From Galeruca laticollis (taxonomy: Eukaryota > Arthropoda > Insecta > Coleoptera > Chrysomelidae), in contig OY998178.1 in the NCBI GenBank assembly GCA_963921935.1, positions 200,540,862-200,604,861 of the forward strand: a stretch of 64,000 bases of DNA, given 5' to 3'. The notes beneath the pieces were generated by a model. The model had not been told where the DNA came from. It did not search any database and was given only the letters and a program-made list of their open reading frames with translations. Position numbers and translations under genes: made by a program. Positions 29,124-40,669 of this stretch are shown one piece after another; position 1 is the stretch's first letter, and each line of letters starts with the position of its first letter.

Positions 29124-30220
29124 ATGTCAATTAATATGTCATACTCTTCTATAGTTGATCAACCAAAATATCCTTAAAAAAATCGTGGAATCATATTCAG
29201 CTCAATTGATGGTGCCAGCGTTCCAGATTATTTAGTTCCTCTAGGACAAATCGTACAACCTAAAAATATAACCCATATCTCTAAATTAAGTCAAAATCGG
29301 GTATGTGTTTATCTTTATCTAGTACGCAACTGGTAGACGACTTTATTAACAATCATGGATCCATAAAAGTTCTTAACCAAACTTTATGTGCTCGACGGAT
29401 GATCATACCAGCCGAAAAACTTGTACTTTCCAATGTATGTCTTTCGATACCCAACGAACTTCTTACTAATGAGTTAAAAAAGCTTGTTCTGAATTTAGCG
29501 CATCCTTTAACGTCTTTTCGTATCAGCTCATCATTTCTCGAATTTGCTCATATTTTGAGCTTTAGACGGCAGGTTTACGTTAGCCCTCATAATTTGAACA
29601 TTCCCGATTCTATTGTTATAACCTTCGATAAGACTAACTATAGAGTATTTCTTTCCCAAGATGGTGTAACTTGTTACATTTGTAAACAAACTGGTCATAT
29701 TGCATCGCAATGTACAGCGCAATCTTTATCACAAACCCCCACAGAACCTGTACCACAAATTCCCGAACAAACGCTATCAGACTCCTCATACTCACCACAA
29801 ACTATTGATAATTCCTTTAAAGAACCATTCACACAACCCTATTCACAAGCAGAACTTTCAGCACAACCATTTGATGTACAACCCTCATCAGTGAAAGATA
29901 TACAATCTTCATCCATCTAGTTGGCTGCACCTTCACCTCAAGCAGTGAAAACGTCAAAACCAACCATAGAACAGATCCCTATTCCAGAAAGCTCAGGTGG
30001 ATCTGTAAGTGGAAATGAAAGGCACCACCCTCCAACAAAACGTCAGTTTTTAGAAATAGCCTCTCCTCCTTCAGATGCCAACACAGACCCAAGCAACTTA
30101 TTCACAAAACCATCATCCAACTCATCTGCAAAGACAAAAAATCGAAGACAAATGGCAAATCCTCTAGCGCTGACTCCACCAGAAATTTCGTCGACAATCA
30201 TTCTCCCCCTTTTATTTTAA
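29124..30220 (+). pseudogene. I-type LINE ORF1 (gag-like)
   Basis: From MSINMSYSSIVDQPKYP: GIIFSSIDGASVPDYLVPLG, then (shifted frame) LSSTQLVDDFINNHGSIKV, CARRMIIPAEKLVLSNV, YVSPHNLNIPDSIVITFD and the knuckle CYICKQTGHIASQC (CX2CX4HX4C). A Pro/Ser/Gln-rich tail follows. Breaks: a TAA near 29176, a frameshift near 29315, and a TAG at 29918-29920, after which the tail continues to 30220. ORF1 proteins of this kind bind element RNA. Confidence 0.75.
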
Positions 30221-30499
30221 ACTACGATCAATTGATGCTTCTATTGGACAACGTTCAAGGAGTTCAAGATCCAATAAGTGTGATTAATGATTATACAGCA
30301 ATTTGTTGGAATTAATGAATTTATTAAATAGAATATATCCTCATGTAACTAACAAGTCTACGAAAACCAAAATTACAAAACTAAAGAAGAAAATTCTCTC
30401 TCATATAGGTAAAGTAGCTTCGGACCTGGAAAGCGATTCGTCGCAAAGTAGTTCTCACTTTACAGCAAGGACTCGTAAACAATCTAATAGCAGCATTCA

Positions 30500-33400
30500 A
30501 CTCGATACTACAGTGGAATATTGATGGATCCCTCCATCGCTTGCTGCAGATTATCATTGCAGAACATTCACCTGAAATCATTTGTATACAAGAATCGAAC
30601 CTTAAGGCATGCCAAACATACAGCACTAAGCATTTTAATTGCTTCAAAAAAGATAGAACTGATGCAGCTCGCGCAAGTGGTGGCGTGATAACATTAATAA
30701 ACAAATCTATTGCTTCTGAAATGTTTGATGTGAACACAAACCTAGAAGCTCTTGTTGTGAAAGTAATTTCCAATACTTCGTCGTTATATATTTGTAATAT
30801 ATACATACCTCACAATGCCCCTGTCGACTATTCAAGTTTTGCAAATCTAGTTAAGCAAGTTCCAACTCCACGGATAATTTTAGGAGACTTTAACGTACAT
30901 AATATTATGTGGGGATCACAAAGCACGAACGAAAGAGGTAGTCTAATAGAAAAAGGTATAGACGATTTACATCTAAATTACTTAAACGATGGTAGACCTA
31001 CAAGATTCAATATTAACACAGCCGAATCTTCGTGCATTGACCTAACTCAATGCGACCCAAACTTAACTCCTTCTCTATTATGGGATACACTAGACTTCAC
31101 ATATGGAAGTGATCATTATTCAATAATTATTAATAGCAGTTGCACTCCACCGGATAACTCCAATAACTTAAGCAAATGGAAAGTTCACACGGGAAATTGG
31201 AACGCCATTTCCAATACTATAGAAGAAAGTATGAAACAATTAGTAATCTCATCTGATATTGACAACGCGCTTTATCACTTAATCAAATTATAATCGCAAG
31301 CGCGGGAAAACATATTGGAAAGACCAAACTAGTTTCAGGAGGCCAACCTGTTCCTTGGTGAAACGCCGAATGCGAAAAGGCAATAACTGAGAGTAAATCA
31401 GCCCTGAACAGATACAAGAAACATAAAACTGCTGAAAATAAAATAGAGTTTAAAAAACTGAAGGCATTTGCACAGTTAACAGTAAAATCATCAAAAAAGA
31501 AGTGTTGGCAAAATTTTGTGTCAGATATGGAATAAAATCAGAAAAATTTCTGGAATACCCACTTCATCAAACATTAAAAGATTAAGAAAAGATAGCAATA
31601 TTATAACATCTGCCTCGGAAATAGCTAGTACTTTAGCAAATGTATACAGAAAACATTCCTCTGATGAAAGTTACAAAGATAGCTTTACCAGACGCAAGCT
31701 CTTAGTCGAAGAAGTTATACGATATGAAGAAACTGACAACAACAATTGTATGAACGATCCAATAACACTCGACGAATTGAACAGCTGTCTTGATGAAATG
31801 AAAGAGAGTAGTCCCGGAACAGATGACATACCACCTATATTTCTAAAAAACCTGATGAACTCTGCAAAACAAAAAATTACTTTCAATTTTCAACTTGATA
31901 TGGTTCGAACATAAATTTCCATTTCTTTGGTTTAAAGCTATAATTATTCCATTGCTAAAAAGTGGCGAAACTCGACTAATGCCGGAGTCATACAGACCAA
32001 AATCTTTAACATGTGCCATGTGCAAGGTTTTTGAAAAGATTGTGAACAACCGCTTATTATGGTATCTGGAAAAAAATAATAGCACAAGAACAAAATGGTT
32101 TTAGAAAAAATCGTTCGGCAGTGGACAATATCTTAGATTTACAAAGCAACATACAGGAAGCATTAGCTACTAAACAGAAATGTATAGCTATATTTTTCTA
32201 TCTAAATAAGCATTTGATAACGCATGGTGATATAACATATTAAAGACACTTCATACTTGGAACATTAAAGGAAATTGTCTATCTCCCATAGAAAACTTTC
32301 TAACGAATAGAAGCTTCCCAGTGAGAGTTAATAATTGTGTCTCGAATTCTACACTATTCAACAAAATGGAGTGCCTCAGGGTTCTGTATTAAGTCCGACT
32401 CTTTTTTTAGTTGCAATCAATAACATCATCAAAGCCATCGACAAACCAATTAAATCACGCTTGTATGCAGATGACCTGGTTATATTTATTAAAGGAAAAA
32501 ACTCGAATCTCATGTTACAAATCCTTCAGAACACGTTGGAAAAGCTAGAAGTTTGGTCTAATGATGTTGGATTTGAATTATCTGTTTCAAAAACATCTGG
32601 CATGATCTTCTCTTCAAGAACTGTTCAAAAGTCTATACTAAAGTTGTACGACTCACACTTACAATTTAAACCGCATGTGAAATTTCTAGGTGCAATATTT
32701 GATGAAAAATTAACTTGGAAGCAACATATAAAACAACTAATATTATCATGTAATAAAAAGCTAAATTTACTAAAAACCCTATCCAACAAATACTGGGGAT
32801 CGGATCAAACTACTTTACTTAATTTGTACAGATCTTTAATCAGATCAAAAATTGACTTCGCTTCGATAGCTTACGCTTCTGCAAGTAGATCAGTCTTGAA
32901 ACCCCTAGATGCGGTTCATAACAACGCCTTAAGGATTTCTTTGGGAGCCTTTAGAACTACACCAGTACAAAGGATGTATGCGGAAGCCGGAGAACCAACT
33001 CTTCCTTATCGTCGGATGCAGTTGACTCTTACACATGCAGCAGCCATTGCACAAGATACTAAAAGACCCATCCATCTTCAAACCTTTCGGGACCAGCATC
33101 CAGATGAAAATGATCAATTTACCAACAGAAAACCATACTACAAACGATTACGACTCACGCTGAAAAGCCTTAATCTGAATGCTCCCGATACATTCTCCAA
33201 TGCAATATCCTACCCTCCACCTTGGACACTAAAACCTTTATACTGCAATACACAACTCCTGCACTACAAAAAAAATGAGTCGAATAACTCTATAATTAAA
33301 AATACATCTCTGGAGATTACTGATCGCTGTTTTGAAGGTTATTCTCATATTTATACAGACGCTTCTAAATCCAACGCCGGTGTAGGTTGTGTTTTTGTTA

Positions 33401-34143
33401 CACCCAGAAATCAGTTTTTGTTTAAACTCCCAATGTCCTGCAGTATATTCTCCGCAGAACTTTATGCGCTATATGAAGCCCTTAAGCATATAAACAGCCT
33501 AAAACTTAACAATTGCTTGATCCTAACGGATTCCTTAAGTTCTGTTTCGTCAATCCAGCATTTATATCCAACTCATACCTTTGAAAAGTTGATATGCGAA
33601 CTTACAACAATTCAAGAAGACTCAAGAAACGTTCAACTCATCTGGATTCCATCCCACATTGGCATCAGGGGTAACGAGAAAGCTGATAAAAGTGCGCGTC
33701 TTGCAGTGAATAGTGATAACTCGGGAACAGTTATAAAATGTGCCAGCAGTGACCTAAAAGGTTTTTATAAAAGCAAAGTGTTCGGTATGTGGCAAAACGA
33801 GTGGCATCGCAGTGATTCAATGCTGAGACATGTAAAATCGGTCGTGACATCTTGGGGGCGTAACCATTTAAGTCGACTTAATCAGGCGACTCTTTCACGA
33901 TTACGCCTGGGACACACTAAGTCAACTCATTCATTTTTAATGACTAAAACAGAACGTCCCAAATGCGATGCATGTGATGAAATATTATCGGTGAAACACA
34001 TATTAATAGATTGCAATAAATATCATCAGCAACGCAAAACACATGATATCCCTATTAATCTGAAAGAGTTGCTTGGTGAACATTCTCCAATAGACAAGCT
34101 AAGAAACTTCCTTAAGGATATCGACGTTTTAAATAGTATTTAG
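30500..34143 (+). pseudogene. I-type LINE ORF2: AP endonuclease, RT, RNase H, zinc finger
   Basis: Endonuclease: WNIDGSLHRLLQIIIAEH, PEIICIQESNLK, RIILGDFNVHNIMWGS and YGSDHYSI (catalytic Glu, Asp, Asn, Asp and His blocks). RT: PLLKSGETRLMPESYRP; a decayed motif A (IFFYLNK, with the catalytic Asp as Tyr); NGVPQGSVLSPTLFLVAIN; and RLYADDLVIFIKG. RNase H: SHIYTDASKSNAGVGCVF, IFSAELYALYEAL, LTDSLSSVSS and IWIPSHIGIRGNEKAD. Zinc finger: CDACDEILSVKHILIDC. The 602-codon stretch from 32335 to 34143 is uninterrupted. Lesions lie near 31291, 31360 (TGA for Trp), 31912, 32102 and 32220. Confidence 0.82.
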
Positions 34144-34399
34144 TTCAATATGGTTGATATTTAGTCCAATATTTGTATATGCTTAATTTGTAGGTTTGCA
34201 ATCACTGTGTATAGCTCTCATATTGTTCCGTCTCTAATAACCTTTTGGTGGATGAGACTAACTCTGCCTGGGGTAGGGTGAGGAACGGGTGGATTGAGTA
34301 GCTCGGAAATCACCTTACTGCAGCCGGTCCCAAGCCCGGATAAAAGAGGAGGGTTGAGCGGAGGGTTAACTACCCACCCTCGGAAAAAAGAAACTAGTT

Positions 34400-34740
34400 A
34401 TGAAAACTGCAACTTTTCCTCGGAACCGGTCAGATAAACACAAAAAACGACAAATGCAATGTAAAAGGACCATGAATATTGGAACTTGGAATGTCCAGAG
34501 TTGGTACAGACCTGGAGCTGCTATAAATGCTGTGGAACAACTGGAAACATAGGAATGGATATAACAGCCGTCCAAGAAATAAGATGGCCAGACGATGGAA
34601 ATATAAAAATAAGTAAATCCACCATCTTCTTCAGCGGTAACAAAAACGGAAGACATGAATTTGGAACGGGCTTTGTGTTTAGAGACAACCTAGTACAGAA
34701 TATACTAAATTTTAAACCTATAAATGAAAGGTGAGCGATA
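34400..34740 (+). pseudogene. RTE LINE ORF, N-terminal endonuclease part with two frameshifts
   Basis: From ATG 34400: MKTATFPRNRSDKHKKR, then MNIGTWNVQSWYRPGAA (the NIGTWNV start of the AP endonuclease) to LET-stop. It resumes in another frame with GMDITAVQEIRWPDDGNIKI (the catalytic Glu in QEIRW) to INER-stop and continues at 34724. Two short indels near 34549 and 34728 separate it from the long ORF that follows. Confidence 0.8.
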
Positions 34741-37357
34741 CAACATTTCGATTATCTCAGCGCATGCACCAACGGAAGAGAAGGATGAAGATATCAAGGA
34801 TGACTTCTACGATTCCCTAGAAAGAGAGATAGATACGGTGCCCAAACATGATATGCGCATACTCTGCGGGGACTTTAATGCTAAAATAGGCAAAGAGCCT
34901 TGCCTATACCCCACAATAGGTAAACACAGCCTACACAATATATCCAACGACAATGGCTTAAGACTCACAGAAACTGCAGCAGCTAATAATATGCTAATAA
35001 AATCAACCATGTTTCCGCATAAAGACATCCATAAGCAAACCTGGGTCTCAAACGACCATATTACGCGCAACCAAATTGACCACATCATTGTAGATGCCCG
35101 TCATGGTAACAATATTATAGACGTAAGAAGCCTGAGAGGAATAGACGGAGACACAGATCATTACTTAGTCAGAGCAAAAGTCAAATCCAGAATGTCTAGC
35201 CACAAATACAATAAAACAACAATAAACCCACAATGGAACATGGACGAAATACACCATGCAGAGAAACAACAAAACTATAGAGAACAACTTGAACAAACCT
35301 TGAACTCTGAAAGAGAAGACAATGATATAGAACAGCTATGGGAAGCGACTGCCGAAATAATAACCAAGACAGCTGACAAGATCTTTGGAAGGAGTAAGCA
35401 GAAGAGGGCAAAAACATGGTATGACGAGGAATGTCGGAAACAACTGGAAAAAAGACAAACAGTAAGAAAGACTTGGATAAAACTGCAAACACACCAAAGT
35501 AAAAAGGAATATGACGACTGCCGAAAAGAAACAAGAAAAATAATACGCACAAAGAAAAGTAACTACGAACAACAAAAATATGAAACTATGGAGAGAGACC
35601 GGCCCAAACCAGGCTACAGAGAATTCTATAAAGCAATTTCCTCTGAGAAAAGAGGGCATAGAACCAATTCCATCCATACACTGAGAGACAACCAAGGCCG
35701 CATGATAATCGACGGTAAAGAAATAACTGAAGAATGGGAAAAGTATTTTAGAGACCTTCTAAACATCATACAGGAAGAACAGCACAAAGAAGAGATCTAT
35801 ATCACAGCGGACATGCCCGTCAAAAATCCCTCCTTTGAAGAAACCCAAAAGGCCTTAAATAAGCTGAAAAATCACAAAGCGCCGGGTACGGACGAGATAC
35901 CAGCAGAACTTCTGAAATATGGGGGAGACGCACTACATCGCCAAATCCACCAGCTAATAACGCACATATGGTTAGAAGAAAGGATACCAGCACGATGGAA
36001 GGAAAACATAATATTGCCCATCCACAAAAAAGGGGACAAAACAAGATGCGCGAATTATAGAGGAATCTCACTCCTAAACACGGCATATAAAACCCTCTCA
36101 AACATCATTCTTAGTAGACTAATCCCTTATGCTGAAAATGTCCTAGGCGAATATCAAGCCGGGTTTAGGGCAAACAGATCAACAATAGATCAACTATTCA
36201 CGCTGAGACAACTTCTAGAAAAGGGATGGGAGTATAACAGACCCATACACAATCTTTTCATAGACTTTCGACAGGCATATGATAGCGTAGAAAGAAGCCA
36301 AGTATGGAATGCCATGGCGGAGTTCTCAATACCAAAGAAACTCATTCGGATGACCAAAGTCTGTATGGAGGGTGGAATATCTAAAGTATGTGTAAATAAT
36401 AAACTGTCTGGCAGCTTTGAAATCAACAGTGGATTTAAACAGGGTGATGCGTTATCTCCACTACTTTTTAACCTTGTATTAGAGAAAGCCATGAGGTCGG
36501 CCGAAATAAAAACAGAATTGCTATCGGTTCAAGGTCCCAAGCTGTTACTCGCATATGCAGATGACATAGATCTCGTTGGAGATTCCATCCTATCCACGAA
36601 AGACATTTTCAACAAGGTGGAAAGAGCAACAAGTGAAGTAGGGCTGAAGATTAATGAAGAGAAGACGAAATATATGTGTATAAATAGAACGACACAAAGA
36701 GACAGAATAGGACAAAATGTGACGATCAACACCTTTAATTTCGAAAGAGAACAACGTTTTAAGTATCTGGGGGCCGTAATCACAGCGGACAACGATGTTA
36801 CCGAAGAAATAAAAGACAGAATCCAATCTGCAAACCGCTGTCTATTTGCACTGAATAAGCTCATAAAATCAAAAAATCTCACAAGAAGTTCAAACATCAA
36901 AATCTATAAATCCATCGTCAGACCTGTAATAACATACGGATGCGAAACGTGGACCATGACCAAAGGAAACGAAGAAAAGCTCAGACGCTTTGAACGAAAA
37001 ATACTTAGAAAAATTTTCGGACCTCACCATGACATCACCACAAACCAGTATAAGATCAGAACCAATATCGAATTAAAAGCACTCTACAACGACGCCGATA
37101 TTGTCCAAGAAATTAAATCACAGCGACTAAGATGGGCAGGCCACGTGCACAGACTGAATAACGAAAGACTTGTAAAACTGGTATGGGAGGAGATTCCCAC
37201 AGGCAAAAGACCACTCGGACGTCCCAGAATGCGATGGAGAGATAACATCCAAGCAGATCTCCGGAAAATGAACATTCCATTTGACCCTAGGTTGATGGAA
37301 GACCGAACAAATTGGAAAAAAGTTGTACAGTCAGCCAAGGCCCACCCAGGGTTGTAG
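34724..37357 (+). CDS. RTE LINE endonuclease-reverse transcriptase (877-codon open frame)
   Basis: Endonuclease remainder: YNISIISAHAPTEEKDED, RILCGDFNAKIGKE and DHYLVRAKV. Linker: KNHKAPGTDEIPAELLKYGG. RT: WKENIILPIHKKGDKTRCAN, NLFIDFRQAYDSVERS (motif A), GFKQGDALSPLLFNLVLE (motif B) and LAYADDIDLVGDS (YADD). C-terminal region: GCETWTMTKGNEEKLRRFE, RLRWAGHVHRLNNERL and GRPRMRWRDNIQ. The frame is intact to the stop at 37357, and all RT catalytic residues are present. Only the first part of the endonuclease is out of frame. RTE LINEs insert by target-primed reverse transcription in the nucleus. The ORF start given is internal, not the native start. Confidence 0.88.
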   Translation: MKGERYNISIISAHAPTEEKDEDIKDDFYDSLEREIDTVPKHDMRILCGDFNAKIGKEPCLYPTIGKHSLHNISNDNGLRLTETAAANNMLIKSTMFPHKDIHKQTWVSNDHITRNQIDHIIVDARHGNNIIDVRSLRGIDGDTDHYLVRAKVKSRMSSHKYNKTTINPQWNMDEIHHAEKQQNYREQLEQTLNSEREDNDIEQLWEATAEIITKTADKIFGRSKQKRAKTWYDEECRKQLEKRQTVRKTWIKLQTHQSKKEYDDCRKETRKIIRTKKSNYEQQKYETMERDRPKPGYREFYKAISSEKRGHRTNSIHTLRDNQGRMIIDGKEITEEWEKYFRDLLNIIQEEQHKEEIYITADMPVKNPSFEETQKALNKLKNHKAPGTDEIPAELLKYGGDALHRQIHQLITHIWLEERIPARWKENIILPIHKKGDKTRCANYRGISLLNTAYKTLSNIILSRLIPYAENVLGEYQAGFRANRSTIDQLFTLRQLLEKGWEYNRPIHNLFIDFRQAYDSVERSQVWNAMAEFSIPKKLIRMTKVCMEGGISKVCVNNKLSGSFEINSGFKQGDALSPLLFNLVLEKAMRSAEIKTELLSVQGPKLLLAYADDIDLVGDSILSTKDIFNKVERATSEVGLKINEEKTKYMCINRTTQRDRIGQNVTINTFNFEREQRFKYLGAVITADNDVTEEIKDRIQSANRCLFALNKLIKSKNLTRSSNIKIYKSIVRPVITYGCETWTMTKGNEEKLRRFERKILRKIFGPHHDITTNQYKIRTNIELKALYNDADIVQEIKSQRLRWAGHVHRLNNERLVKLVWEEIPTGKRPLGRPRMRWRDNIQADLRKMNIPFDPRLMEDRTNWKKVVQSAKAHPGL

Positions 37358-37403
37358 CGCTACGTGATGATGATGATGGATGAGACTAATTTTTAATAAA
37401 AAA

Positions 37404-37860
37404 AGTACATACCTTCTTTGTATCAGTTGCTAAAGTAAAGTATGTTTATTACGAAATTAAATAAATTAGCTCAAGTAGTATTAAAAAAAACAACAGTGGT
37501 TGTTTATTTTCAAACTCAATTCATGTCCCGCTTTTTTTGTGAATCTACCCTGGCAAAATTCGTTCCGTTACTCGAACGTCATACTACGGCCGCGTGCCTA
37601 ACTATGCTCAAGGACATCGATGTGAAGTTAGTGCTGTTAAACACGCGAGCCGGTAGTGTTGCTATTTTTTAGTTAATGCCACGCAGCTGTGCGGTGCTCT
37701 CGCAAGGTCATTGTGTTTCTCCACTGGTAAGTAATAAAAATTGTAATATTAATTGAATTGATCTGCATTTACTGCCCTAATTTAATAATACTGCAATAGT
37801 TAGAGTGTAATATATAATTAAGCTACACAATCTTATTTCAATAACATAATTGATTTTGTC
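37404..37860 (+). repeat. Repeat X, copy 3, with downstream flank
   Basis: Same as 25284-25717. This copy keeps CCACTG|GTAAGT at 37727, a strong splice-donor sequence that could pair with the acceptor TTGTAG|ATTACG at 38135 to join an X-derived 5' exon to the gene at 38136. Confidence 0.75.
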
Positions 37861-37983
37861 ATGAAAACGTCTCTCCCTGACAAAAAAACATCTAGGGGAG
37901 ATAATTTGTTTCTAAGGATGTTTAATGTTAACTAACTCAGATGTAGAAAAGCTCTATCAATGTTAGTGTTAAACGACTTGAAT
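37861..37983. other. Unique spacer between the two duplicate blocks
   Basis: 123 bp with no gene. At the corresponding place in the other duplicate there is instead a hAT pseudogene with its flanks (25718-28228). Confidence 0.6.
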
Positions 37984-38135
37984 AACTGGAGCATAGTTCC
38001 ATGCCAATCAACCATGTGTGAAAAGTTTCTGAAATATTTATTTATTTTTAACTATGGTAAATGAAAATTCTTATGATAAAAATAAATAAATAAGATTCTT
38101 AGTTCATATTCATATTAAATATATTATTGTTGTAG

Positions 38136-40160
38136 ATTACGGCACCACTAAAAAAGTTAACACGTGAAGAAATATTAGAGAAGAAACGTGAAGCAGAGAG
38201 ACTAAGTTATCAAAAGATTAAAAATGATCCAGATAAGTATGCATTGCAAAAGCAAAAAGAAAAATATTTAAAAAAGAAGGAGAAAGGAATTATAAAAACT
38301 GTCGATCGAATGATTCCTAGAGAGCAACGTAAGGCGCGAAAGATATGGAAAAGGAAAGCAAGAGACCGTAGGCAACGACTTGCTTCTCAAAATATAACGA
38401 GTGTTCCGATAACGCCATCGATTTCAGATATAGATGAACAAATGTCACAAAAGAATTTACCTAGAAGAGTTGCTGCTGCCAAACTTAAATCAGATCGAGC
38501 CAGAAGACAAAGATACTTTATTTATAAAAAAATATGAGAGTATACAAAAACTACAAGTACAACAAGAAATTAATTCTCCAAGTGCCAGAGATATAGTGTA
38601 GAAAAATTTACTGTTTGCAGAAGTGCTCAATCAGCAATTAAAAGAAAATTATTCTATTCTTCCTAATGAAAAAGAAAGATAAACGACAAATTAGTGAAAA
38701 AATATGGTATAATACAGAACAAAAATATATAAAGCCTTAGAGAAAATTTGGAAAAGTATGATTAATGGAAAATCAAAGAAAAGCCAAAGTAAGTTATGAA
38801 ACTATTAAGAGGAAAATAAAACATATTTTTGAAAATGACTCTAATACAAGGTTATGTGCTGGCAAAAGAGATTATGACCCAAAGAAAGGAGGTCGCAAAC
38901 AAAAGAGAGTTCTTTTAGATACTCTAAGAAATTGCCACAAATCGTTCTGTCACCTTAAGCCATTTTGAACATTGCAACCGAATTGAGACAAACGTCTGTG
39001 CGTTGAATACGCCAAAATGGAGCTCATTCTCACAGCTCTATTCCAAGCCAAAATTATATCTATATCAAGTCATCAAAATCTACTTCATATAATTTGTTGC
39101 AATATGTATAATGAACAGTGCATTTCTCGAGAATAGTATCCAAATTTACTACAGAAAGTGAGAATGTCTCCACCAGCATAGCTGATCCGAAAACGAATAA
39201 GGCATGAAAGGTTACTACATATTTGAAAAAGTCGTTCAGATTTATCCTCATGAATTTATTATGCAATTACAATATAACCTGGAAAATTTTCTTCACCATG
39301 AACTGAATATAGTTCACCAACACTCTGCTTTTAAGACTAAAAGACAAATTTATCAGAAAAATAAGTTGTGGTTCATATGGATTTTAATGATAATTACTGC
39401 ACTAAATACGTTAAGAAGAGATTCAGGCATTCCATTTCGGAGGTTCAGGTCAACAAATAAGTTTGCGCACTGTTGTAACTTACACAAAAGAGGCATCAGG
39501 TGAAGTAAAGACTACTATTGTTCGATGTAACAAAATTTATCACATTCGCCTCCAGCTATATCGGCACATTTACAGCCAATTTTAAGTCTTGCCGCCTGAA
39601 GTAAACATCCTTCACTTTTGGAGCGATGGACTCGTTACATAAATCGCAATACATACATGTTTTACTTTTTAGCCACTCACTTAATTGAATTCTATCCAAT
39701 TCTTATAGACTTTACTTGCAATTACCATGAAGCTGGACACAATAAAGGAGCTCCTGATGATGTCGGCGCCGTTTGCAAGAGATCAGCAGACCGATTGGTG
39801 GCCAGTGGCAATGACATAGCATCTCTGAGAGATTTGTCAGCTACTATTCATCAATGTTTTCATTGTTGATGACAAAGATATGCTGGAGAAAAACGCAAAT
39901 GCTAAAACACGCCTAAAAACTTTTATCAGTACTTTGCGTGTTCACCAAGTATCTTGGAATATTGAAGATGCAAAACAATTGAAAATGAAGTCTTTGAGCT
40001 GCTTCTGTAAGCAAAATTGTGGTAATTTTAAAATTGAAGTCATGACATATTCGTTAAATCAAAAATCTTGTCTACGAGTCGAGGATGAAGATGACGAGTT
40101 ACAGGTAGTTTGCTGTAAAATAAAAATATTTAAAGTTGATGAGCAAGACGTTTGATTCAT
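38136..40160 (+). pseudogene. Repeated arthropod gene family with transposase-like D/D/E blocks, decayed
   Basis: After the acceptor at 38135: APLKKLTREEILEKKREAER, KIKNDPDKYALQKQKEKY, VDRMIPREQRKARKIWKRKA and RRVAAAKLKSDRARRQRYF (a basic, probably DNA-binding region). Then in other frames: VLNQQLKENYSILPNEKER, VSYETIKRKIKHIFENDSN, LCAGKRDYDPKKGGRKQKRV, MDFNDNYCTKYVKKRFRHS (39377), HFWSDG (39607), YHEAGHNKGAPDDVGAVCKR (39718) and TLRVHQVSWNIEDAKQLK, ending in a Cys-rich stretch (CFCKQNCGNF). I recall this series (LTPAERxRRYRE, AGKRDY, DFSENY, FWSDGP, HGKGAPDGVG) from abundant uncharacterised arthropod proteins. The Asp/Asp/Glu spacing suggests a transposase. More than six stops or frame changes are present. 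Confidence 0.55.
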
Positions 40161-40269
40161 CTCAAATTAGATTGTCCAGACACTCCCTATGCCAAATCTT
40201 ATTTTGAAAGGGCAGAGGATGTTCTACTCTTTCAAAAACTCAGTGAATGTGTTTGAGAAAGCCTAAATA

Positions 40270-40440
40270 TGTTTTTATTGTTTATGTAGTCAACAGAATG
40301 TCTTTAATTTGTTTTTGTTCTTGTAGGAAAGAGTGTCTTTAATTTTTATATTTATTGTTAATAATGTAGGCAAGAGAATGCCTTCAATTTCGTTTTTTAT
40401 GTTGTTCATGTAGACAAGATAGTTCCTTTATCATTTTATA
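40270..40440. repeat. Short imperfect tandem repeats (~55 bp units)
   Basis: Three to four degenerate units with the theme ATGTAG(G)CAAGAGAATG(T/C)CTTTAATTT, in the 3' region after the gene remnant at 38136-40160. Confidence 0.55.
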
Positions 40441-40470
40441 TTCTGTTCATTCAAGATTAGCATAGTTATA

Positions 40471-40669
40471 CAGTAGAAACGCTGAGTCTTTTTCATCATG
40501 TGACTGATATGACATCAACCATATGCATCTTAATCAAAACAATACGACAAACGCTTGAATTGAGTTTAACTCTTTTTCTGTTATTAGAAGAAGACAGTAC
40601 CAACATAGTATGTGTTGAATAATATCGTCAACTAAGTCATGTGATGAAAAAGCTTCACAGTTTCTACTG
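40471..40669. mobile_element. Mariner-type MITE
   Basis: 199 bp, with about 34-bp inverted ends CAGTAGAAACGCTGAGTCTT against CAGTAGAAACTGTGAAGCTT, flanked by TA on both sides (40469-40470, 40670-40671). No coding capacity. TA flanks and CAGT ends fit Tc1/mariner. Confidence 0.75.

Larger units (their letters stand above)
29124..34248 (+). mobile_element. I-type LINE (ORF1, AP endonuclease, RT, RNase H), nearly full length but decayed
   Basis: Contains ORF1 with a zinc knuckle, then ORF2 with endonuclease, RT, RNase H and a C-terminal zinc finger. The 3' UTR starts at 34144 and is interrupted at 34248 by an RTE LINE. Its last bases (TTTTTAATAAAAAAA) reappear after the RTE at 37390-37404. The whole is in Edc3 intron 2, antisense to the gene. 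Confidence 0.85.
34262..37376 (+). mobile_element. RTE-clade LINE, near full length, with 13-bp target duplication
   Basis: Bounded by TGGATGAGACTAA at 34249-34261 and 37377-37389. The 3' end carries the (GAT)n-like tail GTGATGATGATGA usual for RTE elements. The 5' part (34262-34399) is GC-richer UTR. It is inserted in the 3' UTR of the I-type LINE, whose tail resumes at 37390. A copy of its 3' half and this flank is found at 23874-25717. Confidence 0.85.

Noticed and set aside
35196..37338. Several minus-strand ORFs of 80-120 residues under the RTE RT
   Set aside because: They are antisense shadows of the RT frame, and the same ones recur in the duplicated copy at 24069-25217.
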